From: Peronospora farinosa
Taxonomy: Eukaryota; Oomycota; Peronosporomycetes; Peronosporales; Peronosporaceae
Length of the DNA: 64,000 bases
Assembly: GCA_947646735.1 (NCBI GenBank)
Contig: CANTFK010000037.1
Location: 1 to 64,000 of the forward strand
Direction: 5' to 3'
The translations under genes were made by a program, and so were the position numbers. Positions 31,059 to 40,265 of this stretch are shown here, piece by piece. The notes beneath the pieces are model-generated. The model did not search any database. It was given only the letters and a program-made list of their open reading frames with translations, and was not told where the DNA came from. The stretch's first letter is position 1; each line of letters opens with the position of its first letter.

Positions 31059-32402
31059 ATGTCATCGTCTGCTGCCTCTGGACGTAGCAAATTAGAGCGT
31101 AAGAAAGCTCGACTTAATCGGCGCAAGATTGCAGCAGCAGTAGAACGTGATAAAGTGGCTCGAGAAGCAGAGGCAGCACGTGTAGCAGCCATCAGTCGTA
31201 GTCGCCTGCGTCGTCTACCACCTTGGCTGCCCACGCTTCCATCCACCAATAGCCTTGACGCTGCAGTTTTACGAGACCTCAATGACGTCTCAAGACCAAT
31301 AACTCTTCGTGTAGGTGAGGAAATGCTGCGATATTGTGCTTACACACAGAAAGTCGTGGACGCCGCACGTCAACACATTGACGCAGCCATTGCACACATC
31401 TCTGAAGGGGTTCGCAAGATCTGGCCACACGCGTCGGTCGTGTGCTTTGGCTCGTACTCTACGGGTCTGTGGCTACCTTCCAGTGACGTGGATGTGGTAG
31501 TTATGGGGTTGTCCAATGCTGAGGACCAGGACGTACCAACACGTTTTGTACCTGATGGAGTGAAAGAGCTTGAAAAATTAGCGAGACAACTTCGACCTCA
31601 AAAAAGTTGGGTACAACGTGTTGATGTCGTACGAGGAGCTAAAGTTCCTGTGGCAAAATTGAGTTTACGACGTGGTAGTCAGAAGGAAGGAGAGAACTCG
31701 GTGTTGTTACGGGTGGATATTTCGATTGAGAATGTGCAAACTTGTAATGGAATGGAAGCGAGCAAGTTGGTACGACAGTATGTGAACGATCTGCCCAGGC
31801 TGAAACCTTTGCTGATGATATTGAGACAGATATTGAGGGAGAAAGCGTTGAACAGCGCGTATACTGGAGGATTGAGCTCGTATGCTGTTACGTTGCTGGC
31901 AGTGTTTATGATGGAGATCCAGAGGCATCAGGAACCGGAGAGTGACAGTGAGAATGAATGTAAGGAAAATGGAAGGAGAGAGAAAGATGCGTCTGAAAAA
32001 CGCGAAGCAAGGAAACTCGGCCAATTGCTGCTCGATTTTTTGGATTATTACGGAACCTCATTTGATTATTTCACGACAGGACTCTCACTCAAGCCCGAAG
32101 CATTTGGCGCGTATCCGCTTGCAGCACACTTGTCGATTACCAATGGCATGCCACTCATGCCGCAACTTGTTATTGACGACCCAGTGTATAAAAATGGGCA
32201 GCACAACGCTGCTGCGGGTACATTTGCTCTTGCTCGTGTAGTGGCGGCATTAGAGAATGGGTATTTCGCGTTGTGGTATCACCGACCGACTCAATTTGCT
32301 CCGACTCCATTGTGCCAATTGCTGCACTGGTCCGGCCACCATGTAAGTTATCCCTTCTGTCACGGTGTCGACGACCAAGTAGGAAATGTGAGAAGCGGCT
32401 GA
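31059..32402 (+). CDS. Trf4/PAPD5-like non-canonical poly(A) polymerase
   Basis: A 447-residue frame with a basic Arg/Lys/Ala-rich N-terminus (residues 1-60) and a nucleotidyltransferase domain. FGSYSTGLWLPSSDVDVVV supplies the GS signature and catalytic D143 and D145; LLRVDISIEN supplies the third Asp, D220. The central PAP-associated domain includes LMILRQILREKALN and GGLSSYAVTLL, and a nucleotide-recognition-like DDPVYKNGQHN lies near 370-382. The family adds short A tails to nuclear RNAs for exosome surveillance or trims snRNA and snoRNA ends; which role applies is inferred only. A good 5' splice site (GTAAGT at 32,343) lies near the end. Splicing to an AG at 32,426 or 32,444 would give a slightly shorter protein ending at TAG 32,448-32,450. 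Confidence 0.85.
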   Translation: MSSSAASGRSKLERKKARLNRRKIAAAVERDKVAREAEAARVAAISRSRLRRLPPWLPTLPSTNSLDAAVLRDLNDVSRPITLRVGEEMLRYCAYTQKVVDAARQHIDAAIAHISEGVRKIWPHASVVCFGSYSTGLWLPSSDVDVVVMGLSNAEDQDVPTRFVPDGVKELEKLARQLRPQKSWVQRVDVVRGAKVPVAKLSLRRGSQKEGENSVLLRVDISIENVQTCNGMEASKLVRQYVNDLPRLKPLLMILRQILREKALNSAYTGGLSSYAVTLLAVFMMEIQRHQEPESDSENECKENGRREKDASEKREARKLGQLLLDFLDYYGTSFDYFTTGLSLKPEAFGAYPLAAHLSITNGMPLMPQLVIDDPVYKNGQHNAAAGTFALARVVAALENGYFALWYHRPTQFAPTPLCQLLHWSGHHVSYPFCHGVDDQVGNVRSG

Positions 32403-32546
32403 TAGCGTCACATATGACGAACGAGGCAATGTTGCTGCAACAGCCATAGATGGCAAAAATTACGGCAGAAATGACGGCTGCAGTAGCAGTAGAAGACAAG
32501 CAAATAGAAGGTAGAGATCGCAAAGTCTGTTTATAGGAAGAGACAT

Positions 32547-32569
32547 CGTGCTTTGATAAATAAAGCACG
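32547..32569. terminator. Hairpin with AATAAA between convergent genes
   Basis: CGTGCTTT and AAAGCACG form a perfect 8-bp stem around GATAAAT. AATAAA (32,559-32,564) overlaps the loop. The position between the 3' ends of the poly(A) polymerase gene and the P5A-ATPase gene suits a 3'-end signal for the plus-strand gene. Functional use is inferred. Confidence 0.35.
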
Positions 32570-32604
32570 AGACTGCGCACGTTACGTGAGTATACAATGT
32601 TGCT

Positions 32605-35600
32605 CTAACTACTGATCTCCTCGGCAGCGGTAACAGCACTCTGCTCCTCTAGAAGCTGCTGCTGGCGCTCAATTTCGTCGTAATCGATGTTGGCCAGGAC
32701 GTAGATGATCAAAAGTGAGACGACCGTCATCTTGCAGAGCTGGCGCACGTCCTTGAAAGTCAATGCTCGCATCGACGCGATAAAAATCTTCGGCGCAAAC
32801 ATCAGAAGACAGATCTGATCCCAAGCAAAAGCACCCAGTACCTCAAGGGTAAGCAGTCCAGTAAGGATACGCGTGAAGCGCGGGTCAGGCATGGGCACAA
32901 TCTGCAACACTTTGTTGAGCATAGGCATTCGCTCCGTGCACAATAGAAAGACGCCGACGATACTGATACCGAGTGAGTACAGGAGACCCGGGTTCTCCGT
33001 CATGGGCTTCATAAATGGTCGGCCCTTGTAGTTCACAGCACACACGCTCACCGTCTGCACGCCATTGATAAGGAATATGACCGTGCTCATAACGCTGGGC
33101 TTAAATTCACCAGGCTCCGAATGCGTAATATCGCCTTCGGGCGTATACTCCTTGGCAAGGTTTGTAAGGTAGATCATGCAACCAAGGTGAAGAGCAAACT
33201 GGCCAGCAAGACTTGAGAAAAGCGCTGGGTGGAAAATAGATGTCAGCGGCCGAACAGGCGACAACTTATCCAGCGGGGTCGCGCGACTTAACGTAATGCT
33301 GGCCACAGTCGATATCATGCCCAGCGCCATCATCTGTGAATTGGCCCACTTGACCTTGTCCAGATACAGCACGGACAGTGAGTACGAGCTGATAAGGCAG
33401 TTGATAGCCAGAATCTGGTACATTTGCATCGTTGTCACAAGTGCACAACGGCCTTGGCGAATAATGTCGACGCAGCCCTTAATAGATGGAGCGCGAGACG
33501 TGAAAGGAGAAGCAATCGATGCGTCACCAAGCTTTACCATCGGCAACTCACCATCGTCAAAGTCGTCCATATACTGCGCCATGGCAGCGTTGTTGGCGAA
33601 ATTTGCAAATCCTTTGGAGCCTGTACGCTCCATTTGCAGCTTCTTCTTTTCTTCCGCTTCGCGCTTGGCAAATGCCGCAATAGCCTTCATCCGTGCAAAT
33701 GACTCTCCACGAGCCTGGCGTGCGCGGACGTCAGCCTCCAATTCTTCCTGCTTTCTTCTCATCTCAGCCATCTGCTCCTCCTTACTAAGAACCTTCAGCT
33801 TTGGATTTTTCTTCACCAAAGCTTGTTGTTTCTTCTTAATTACCTCCATAGACTTTTTCTTCTGCTCGCTAATAATGAGCTCAACATAGTCCTGCTTTCC
33901 CTTACATTGCGACGTGTTCACTTTTTGTTGCATCAGACGCTTCTTTAGCACTGACACATGCAGCTTCATCAGGTCATCGCGGGTGCTCACGGTAGCCTCG
34001 TTACCTTTCTGGTACTTAGCCAGACCAGTCACACTCTTGTCGGCATTCGCTGATCCGAATCCCCCTAGCAGTGCCACACCAATATGCGCCTGTTTTAAGG
34101 CACCGACGTCATTACCACCGTCACCGCACATAAGTGTATGGTGGCCGTGCGTTTTCAGCAAAGTAAGCACTTTCTCCTTCAGTTCTGGCGTCATTCGAGC
34201 ATAAACGCGGATGTGGTTCAGGTTCTTCCAGATCATACCGTCTACTTCACCAGCTGCAACAAGTGTCCTACCATTTATGCACAGATCATACTTCTTCACC
34301 AAGATCGTAATGTCGCCACTATTGTACGACGCCAAAACCGAGTCATCATCAGCGCTTATCCACTGAAGCGGGTCGCTAGGTGACGAGTTCTCGCTCAAAA
34401 TTAGAGCCGGGCGAGTAATAATACCCACCTCCTTTGACACATGAACAGCCGTCAACGTAGCATCACCAGTGATCATCGAAACCTCGTGCGAACTGTCCTT
34501 TAGCACCGTCAGAATGTCACCGCTGTCCTTACGGACCAGGCACTGAAATACAGCAAAACCCGCAAAGCTTAAATCACTTTCGGCCCAAGAGCGAGGATGC
34601 TGAGCGACCTCAGCCTCAGATGGACGCCCACTAAGATCCTTGTATGCAAGAGCAAGCACACGCATTCCTCGGCGAGCAAGACTGCGGTAAGTCGGCCAGT
34701 ACCATTCCGGTATTGAATCAAGGCGCATCAACGTCGCAACTGCCTCGGGGCTTCCTTTCACAAGTGAACGCACACGCATACCCTTGTCGCCCAAATGCAC
34801 CTTCGCAACAACACTCATTCGCTGCAACTTCGACGCAAAGTGGTTGCGGTGCATTATTTGTACAAAAACTTCCTTCTGATTAATGCCCTGGCCCCAGCGA
34901 CGTTCGCTCGCACGCTCAAGATCCCTTTTTACCTGACATTGGCGAGTTGCTGCATCGTACGTAAAATCGATGGCACGGATCGAGGCCTCTTCCACCGGAT
35001 CACCAACCATCTTGCCGTCAATCTGAACTAATGACTGGCAGCCAGCAAGCACCAATGTAGCGTCCAAGTTAGCCGCAATCATCGGCACATGACCAAGTAC
35101 CTTATCAGTTGGGGTAGCAGAAGTAGGCGTCGTCGTGTCTTTACAAACCACACCAACTGCAGTAAGTTGGTCCGTTGTAAGGGTACCTGTTTTATCAAAT
35201 AAACAAATGTTTACCTTGCCAGCCAGCGAGATTCGAAAAGGCTCGGTACAAAAAATTGACAGCTTCACCAAGTTCAGTAGAGCCGAGTTTACCGCCATTG
35301 CCGTCTGCATAGGAAGTTCAGCCGGAATTACGCTGGTGATAATAAGCACACAACGCAGCAGCAGCTCAAACGTGATTTTTCCCTTCTGCGCAATACCGTG
35401 GCGAAGGACATACCCCGACGAGATCAAGGCAAAAATCAAAAGTAAGAACGCGAGGCCGTAGGCGTCCCACGAGCTACCCGTCACCTTGCCACTAGAGAAC
35501 TCAATCATGCGCACCAGCTTGCCCTGCGACGAACTAAACCCCGTACGCAACACATATGCCGTGCAGCCACCGTCTGGTGCGTACGGGATCCTCTGATTCG

Positions 35601-36933
35601 AAACGCCAGGCTGTCCATCGCTAAACGTATCCGCTTGCATCACAGTAGTTCCACCGAAAAGCACGTGCACCTTGTCAGCCGATTTCATGTCAAGCTGCTT
35701 CGCGAGGTCCTCAGAGCTCATCTTTGTGCCAATAGCTTCTTTCATCTGTGGCACGCTCTCACCCGTCAAGGTGGCTTCGTTAAGTACAGCCAATCCATCC
35801 AATAGCAAGCAGTCGCAGGGCACCATGTTGGCATGGTCACCATCAGTCTCACGCTTTACTGAGATGACGTCACCCGGAACCAGCAGATCCGAGCTCAACT
35901 TTCTCCAAGTCTTTGTACGGTATGCGTACACCTCGCGAGCCTTATTGCCCATGCCGCAAAGCGTCTGCAGGTTCTTGAGACGACTCATCACTGTTACACC
36001 TTCAAACATAAGAATCATACCCAACGTGAACAGCGAGTACTGCCAGTACTCGTCCAGCATGTAGAGACAAACGCTAAAGATCTGAAACACTGTGAGCGGT
36101 TCCAGTAGCTGTTGTTTAAACATATCCACAAACTTTGGCTGCGGGATGCTGAACTCATTCTTCCCATGCAAGTCTAGCTGTGCTTCAATCTCATGTTCCG
36201 AGTTGAAACCACGCCAATCAAGATAAAACTTTACCGTCTCAGTGGTTGGAGCCTTCAATTTGCAGAAAAGAGCAGCACCTTTGTCCCCCGCATCTTCTTC
36301 AGCAATATATTTATGTTTTTGAAAGAAAAAGTATGGACGTCCAGCTGATGTACCATCCTCGTGCTTGGGACGCACAATCTCAATAATACTGCTCTTGCCC
36401 TTGAAAGAGCGTGGCACGACCATCACGAATGTCGCTTGATCCAGAGAAGACACCGGTGTGTACTTGATAAAAGCTTTTACACGCACAGACCAGATCTGAA
36501 ACAGTAGCATGAGACCATGGGTCATGACCGTACCCAGAAGGCACAGCAAAGGTACAATAGCAGGCAAGAAAGGGTTTGGTAATGGTACAACTCCCATGCC
36601 CTGATCCAGCATAGTTGTATGATTGATTGTGGGCTGAGTCACAGTCTCACGTACGGACCCCTTGGACAGCATAGCAGCAGCGAGACCCCCGTCGTCCCCC
36701 GAAATAGCAACATCCCCCGAACCAAAGCCTGATGCTTCCATCTCGTTTATAGCTTGAGCATAAGGCTCACCAATAGTCAAGAAACAATAGTAGAGCGAGT
36801 ATGCGTAGAAGAAGAGAAAGGGAATGTGTTCAAATCCGTAGCCCAAGTTTAATAAATTCACACGACGTCTGTAAAGAAAAAGTTGGAGGATAGATTTGCC
36901 CGTCCACTGTACAGGCGCGTCTGATTTTCCCAT
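32605..36933 (-). CDS. P5A-type ATPase (Spf1/ATP13A1 family)
   Basis: A 1,442-residue intronless minus-strand gene. P-type ATPase motifs appear in order: TGES in the actuator domain near residue 391, PAELPMQTAMAVN in the membrane segment before the P domain near 538, the phosphorylation site DKTGTLTTDQ near 579, and GDGGNDVGALKQA near 935-947. The block SIFCTEPFRISLAGKVN before DKTGT is typical of the P5A subfamily, which in yeast and animals is an ER transmembrane-helix dislocase that removes misplaced tail-anchored proteins. The N-terminus has the P5A-type hydrophobic hairpin (FLFFYAYSLYYCFL). It is longer than the roughly 1,200 residues of yeast and human members, partly because of a Lys/Glu-rich predicted coiled coil at about 1,015-1,100, between the P domain and the last membrane helices. 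The start gives a normal P5A N-terminus. Confidence 0.92.
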   Translation of the reverse strand: MGKSDAPVQWTGKSILQLFLYRRRVNLLNLGYGFEHIPFLFFYAYSLYYCFLTIGEPYAQAINEMEASGFGSGDVAISGDDGGLAAAMLSKGSVRETVTQPTINHTTMLDQGMGVVPLPNPFLPAIVPLLCLLGTVMTHGLMLLFQIWSVRVKAFIKYTPVSSLDQATFVMVVPRSFKGKSSIIEIVRPKHEDGTSAGRPYFFFQKHKYIAEEDAGDKGAALFCKLKAPTTETVKFYLDWRGFNSEHEIEAQLDLHGKNEFSIPQPKFVDMFKQQLLEPLTVFQIFSVCLYMLDEYWQYSLFTLGMILMFEGVTVMSRLKNLQTLCGMGNKAREVYAYRTKTWRKLSSDLLVPGDVISVKRETDGDHANMVPCDCLLLDGLAVLNEATLTGESVPQMKEAIGTKMSSEDLAKQLDMKSADKVHVLFGGTTVMQADTFSDGQPGVSNQRIPYAPDGGCTAYVLRTGFSSSQGKLVRMIEFSSGKVTGSSWDAYGLAFLLLIFALISSGYVLRHGIAQKGKITFELLLRCVLIITSVIPAELPMQTAMAVNSALLNLVKLSIFCTEPFRISLAGKVNICLFDKTGTLTTDQLTAVGVVCKDTTTPTSATPTDKVLGHVPMIAANLDATLVLAGCQSLVQIDGKMVGDPVEEASIRAIDFTYDAATRQCQVKRDLERASERRWGQGINQKEVFVQIMHRNHFASKLQRMSVVAKVHLGDKGMRVRSLVKGSPEAVATLMRLDSIPEWYWPTYRSLARRGMRVLALAYKDLSGRPSEAEVAQHPRSWAESDLSFAGFAVFQCLVRKDSGDILTVLKDSSHEVSMITGDATLTAVHVSKEVGIITRPALILSENSSPSDPLQWISADDDSVLASYNSGDITILVKKYDLCINGRTLVAAGEVDGMIWKNLNHIRVYARMTPELKEKVLTLLKTHGHHTLMCGDGGNDVGALKQAHIGVALLGGFGSANADKSVTGLAKYQKGNEATVSTRDDLMKLHVSVLKKRLMQQKVNTSQCKGKQDYVELIISEQKKKSMEVIKKKQQALVKKNPKLKVLSKEEQMAEMRRKQEELEADVRARQARGESFARMKAIAAFAKREAEEKKKLQMERTGSKGFANFANNAAMAQYMDDFDDGELPMVKLGDASIASPFTSRAPSIKGCVDIIRQGRCALVTTMQMYQILAINCLISSYSLSVLYLDKVKWANSQMMALGMISTVASITLSRATPLDKLSPVRPLTSIFHPALFSSLAGQFALHLGCMIYLTNLAKEYTPEGDITHSEPGEFKPSVMSTVIFLINGVQTVSVCAVNYKGRPFMKPMTENPGLLYSLGISIVGVFLLCTERMPMLNKVLQIVPMPDPRFTRILTGLLTLEVLGAFAWDQICLLMFAPKIFIASMRALTFKDVRQLCKMTVVSLLIIYVLANIDYDEIERQQQLLEEQSAVTAAEEISS

Positions 36934-36992
36934 TGTTTCTTCTCCAAGATAAACGAGATTTTAACGGACGTCGCGCTCTACCAAGCACTTGA

Positions 36993-37007
36993 CGAATGCG
37001 GAAATGC
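36993..37007 (-). promoter_or_regulatory. Initiator-like motif, P5A-ATPase
   Basis: Minus-strand GCATTTCCGCATTCG, 60 bases upstream of the ATG, resembles the oomycete initiator core CATTYY..CA. No TATA box is evident. Confidence 0.3.
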
Positions 37008-37045
37008 CGCGTATCTGACATGAAATTACGTGACCCACATTTCAT

Positions 37046-37985
37046 TTATGTTGCACACACGAGGTTGTAAACACGCACCTTTTTTCAGCCAATCCAAAAC
37101 TTGAACCACTTTCAAGAGGTAAATTACTACTAAGGGGCGCTAGTATCACTATATTCGGCAGATTTTGCAGTCTGTGCCTACTCAAATGCTATACGAACTA
37201 CCTCGGCGTCGCTGCAGTCGTGTCAGTACTTTTTGACGCCGTGTCTGAATGATGATTTGCGACTAATGCAGCATCAATTGCTTGCGTCTAGATAACATGT
37301 TAATTTTGGATGTGATGATGCGCTAGTCGTACGAGCATGATCTCAATTTACCTCGCCGATGCGATGGTGCTAGAGAAGTTCATGTAGTAAAGTCGACCGT
37401 TTAAAAAACTTTGATCACTAATACATTAACTGAAATCGCCAACTTTGGGATGTTGCTAAGGATGAGAGAGCAAAGCCTGCATTGATAAAATGAATCTCGC
37501 TGCTAATTGCTGAGGGTTGTATGTATACCAACAAATAATGGTAAAGAGGTTCTCAACCTTCTAGCATTCGTCGTCTTGATATTCAGGACGTTATACGTCA
37601 AGACGATGTTGATCACTACAAAGCGTTATGTGACTCTAAGCAAGCTGATCAAAGTAGCAGATATAAAAAGGGGATTGCAAACCAATGTACTTTCATACCG
37701 CGTATGTAAATTTGATTGTGATGAGGTGTTTCTCGTTTGCTAGATGCCTAATCTGAGCTCAGCCGATGTCAGACTCTGCCACAGTTGAGACCAGCCAGTC
37801 TACCTGAACGTTTCAACAGTACGGATTTGCTAACTACAGAATATATGATTGTCAAAGGCAAACCTTTTGTGAAGACCGAAAGGAAGAATCAGCAGGATAA
37901 ATATACTAATACAATAAACACGACGCATACTGACGGAGACTGCTGGTGTTCGCTAAATGGTGCGGGCATGCAATCCATACGTCGT
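37046..37985. other. Intergenic, P5A promoter side
   Basis: About 940 bases between the start of the P5A-ATPase and the end of the TLDc gene. Composition is mildly AT-rich. A 78-codon plus-strand frame at 37,507-37,743 has no family features and lies in low-complexity sequence. I see no gene or repeat. Confidence 0.5.
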
Positions 37986-39860
37986 TCAGACCTTTAACCC
38001 GTGAAAACTCCACACCTCGACCGTCTCGCACTGGAAATCTTCATAGTCGACAAGCGGTGGGGAGTCAAACGTAGTGCAGACATGCGTAAATCCGCGTCTG
38101 TCATCCAGCTGCAGACACAGTGCAATGCCCTTTCTGCCTCCGCCCACAAATATAGAGTCGCGCTGCGTGTACATAAAGGAACTGTCGATCCCTGACCATG
38201 TGTATGCTTCCATACGTGGGCTCAACGAGAAAACAAATGTCCGTCCGTTGCCAAAAATCGTTTTCGAGCGCTTCCACGACGTTGAGCAAAAAGCTCCAAA
38301 GATGTGTTCGTGCTCATCCTGTACAACAACGATTGTTGGCCCCTTGTTTTCAAGTCTTGAGAAGAAGCTCAGGAAGTTCCAACCATGGACCTGAGTGGTA
38401 AATGCCAGCTCCATTTGGTTGCAAGTGAGATAGTTTGGCAGGTTCTTCCAAAGGAACTGCATGTGTTTCTCCGTCAGGAAAGAGGACTGGTGGCCAGCTA
38501 TAGGTCTTCCTACTGTAGAGTTTTCGTCACCAGCCCACAACTTGAATTGATCCAAGGCTCCAATTTTCGCTGCAAAGGCTCTGAAATCTCTCACCCGTCT
38601 TTCGTTCTTGTTGCCAGAGGCAGATACTTTCTTAGGCGAGAAAATTCCCGTGGGTTCCGGCTCAACAAAGCTTTGAGAGACAAGTGCTCCAGGTTGACTG
38701 ACTTTCTTAGCGGATCTTACCTCTGCTTTCTTTTTGTATTCGGCCGACGGCGGAAACATAGCACTCGCGGTGGACCGTGACGAAAGTTCTTTTTTCGTCG
38801 TTAAAGACCGTGCCAAATACTTGCGGTATGCCACTGGTCGGCGGAACCGCAGTGTGATTGGGGCTTGTAACTCAGCAATGGTGTCGATGACATCATCAGC
38901 TGTTAGACGTAAGATCGATGAATAGCCATTGACAGCCATGACCACATCACCCACTTGTACAATTGGTGCGTTCTGCTTGGGGTCGTACACTTCCACCGAT
39001 CCGTAAAGCCTTGTTGACGGTGCGAGTGCCAAGTGCAATGGAGTTTCATTAAATGTAACGTCAAACTCTCCTAGCTCCGACAGCTTGCGTCCAGCTACTT
39101 CCTTCCCATCTTCATCCACACCACTCACTACCACGGCACTGTCAAGCTCCCGTTGTTCCAAGGCTCCTGCTATCCCAGCAGAGGCAGCTGTATGACAATC
39201 TGTCCTCACCAAAGCTTCAGCTAGTTTCCGTAATGTCTCTCTCTTCGACATCTTTGCATTGAAAGCCAAGTCGTGGTCTAAGGAACGTCGCCATTGCGTG
39301 GAGGACGCTCTGGCCACCACTTTTGTTGGAAAATAATGATGGTAGTCAATCGAGGCCGGATACATGGCCGTCGACATAGCTTGCGAATCTAATGACCCGT
39401 AGACTTCCGGATTCCGTAACGTCATGACAATGGGACATGAGCATTTACGTAAATACGCGGCAAGTTTTGCACGCGGCAGCTGTGCCTTGTGGCGATCAAA
39501 GTTAACAGCGATCAGCACGTCACCTCTGCTAATTGTCGGTTTGTCACGTTGTTCTCCGTCCTTACTTTTGGACAATAGTGGGTCACCCTCTTCCGTCTCC
39601 TTCACGGAACTCACTTCCCACGATCCGTAGAGCTGTGAACTGGGCACGAGCCCAACGCCTAAAGGTTTGCGATAAAAGCATACATTGTATTCGCCTTCAA
39701 AGCGTTTGGGAACGTACGAGGATTCACTCTTCGCGTCGTTCACGCAGCTACGACGTCTATCATCGTTGCGCAATGTCTTGCGGGAAGGGGATGACGGTAT
39801 CGATGATGACGGACGCTGTTCCTGAAAGATGGCGCGAACGAGGCCACGTGCAGTTAACAT
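37986..39860 (-). CDS. TLDc protein with two PDZ-like domains
   Basis: A 624-residue intronless minus-strand gene. Residues about 55-150 and 265-350 form two related PDZ-like modules; each has a PLxxxLxPSxxLYGSxEV segment, then RGDVLIAVN or VGDVVMAVNG, and ends in P(I)xxxRxP. The C-terminal third (about 430-624) is a TLDc domain with FGAFCSTSWKRS, FGNGRTFVFSLSP, FVGGGRKGIALCLQLDD and FQCETVEVWSF. TLDc proteins (OXR1, NCOA7, TLDC2) protect against oxidative stress and bind the V-ATPase. The PDZ-like modules are inferred from the GDVxxAVN pattern. Fusion to TLDc is not an arrangement I know from animals or fungi. Localisation is probably cytosolic; no signal peptide or membrane segment is seen. 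Confidence 0.8.
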   Translation of the reverse strand: MLTARGLVRAIFQEQRPSSSIPSSPSRKTLRNDDRRRSCVNDAKSESSYVPKRFEGEYNVCFYRKPLGVGLVPSSQLYGSWEVSSVKETEEGDPLLSKSKDGEQRDKPTISRGDVLIAVNFDRHKAQLPRAKLAAYLRKCSCPIVMTLRNPEVYGSLDSQAMSTAMYPASIDYHHYFPTKVVARASSTQWRRSLDHDLAFNAKMSKRETLRKLAEALVRTDCHTAASAGIAGALEQRELDSAVVVSGVDEDGKEVAGRKLSELGEFDVTFNETPLHLALAPSTRLYGSVEVYDPKQNAPIVQVGDVVMAVNGYSSILRLTADDVIDTIAELQAPITLRFRRPVAYRKYLARSLTTKKELSSRSTASAMFPPSAEYKKKAEVRSAKKVSQPGALVSQSFVEPEPTGIFSPKKVSASGNKNERRVRDFRAFAAKIGALDQFKLWAGDENSTVGRPIAGHQSSFLTEKHMQFLWKNLPNYLTCNQMELAFTTQVHGWNFLSFFSRLENKGPTIVVVQDEHEHIFGAFCSTSWKRSKTIFGNGRTFVFSLSPRMEAYTWSGIDSSFMYTQRDSIFVGGGRKGIALCLQLDDRRGFTHVCTTFDSPPLVDYEDFQCETVEVWSFHGLKV

Positions 39861-39950
39861 GGTGCTTATGTATATGAACAGGATTATTTACGTCGTTATA
39901 TGAACACAAATAAGCAAAACTTTTGATCGTCGCGTCTCAATTGAGCTATT

Positions 39951-39964
39951 CGCTGAAGGAATGA
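39951..39964 (-). promoter_or_regulatory. Initiator-like motif, TLDc gene
   Basis: Minus-strand TCATTCCTTCAGCG, about 90 bases upstream of the ATG, fits CATTYYNNCA as seen at two neighbouring genes. It is weaker than the Crinkler initiators. Confidence 0.3.
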
Positions 39965-40160
39965 CGACATGCTGTCATTCCAGGATTCAGCCAAAACATG
40001 GGCTGAAAAGGCTTTTTTCTGATTATGGCTACACACGACCTCTGCTATAACGCAAGGTGTGCTCATTCAGTCTTATGTGCTAATAGAACGCCTACGTTTG
40101 CGGCTGCATAATAAATACAAGAAAATTTGTTGTCCACTATAAAACGTGCTTCCCCAACAG

Positions 40161-40242
40161 GTATGTGAGTTTCAGTTTTAGAGCCAAAAATTGGTCATAT
40201 TTCTCATACTCACATTCAAATAACAACCATAAATTATTCCAG
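40161..40242 (+). other. Candidate 5'-UTR intron of ankyrin gene
   Basis: GTATGTGAG at 40,161 and TTATTCCAG at 40,234-40,242 bound 82 bases with a branch-like TACTCAC at 40,207-40,213. The intron lies 23 bases before the ATG, and an in-frame TGA at 40,254-40,256 separates it from the coding region, so it would be in the leader. A GCTCATTC initiator-like motif sits further upstream at 40,061-40,068. Confidence 0.4.
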
Positions 40243-40265
40243 ACGTTTTATATTGAAGCACCTTC

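Noticed and set aside
32170..32580. 136-codon minus-strand ORF overlapping the poly(A) polymerase end
   Set aside because: It has a hydrophobic stretch, but it is antisense to a well-supported gene, spans the intergenic hairpin and has no family features.
37507..37743. 78-codon plus-strand ORF in the P5A promoter region
   Set aside because: Short, no motifs, in AT-rich intergenic DNA, no initiator.
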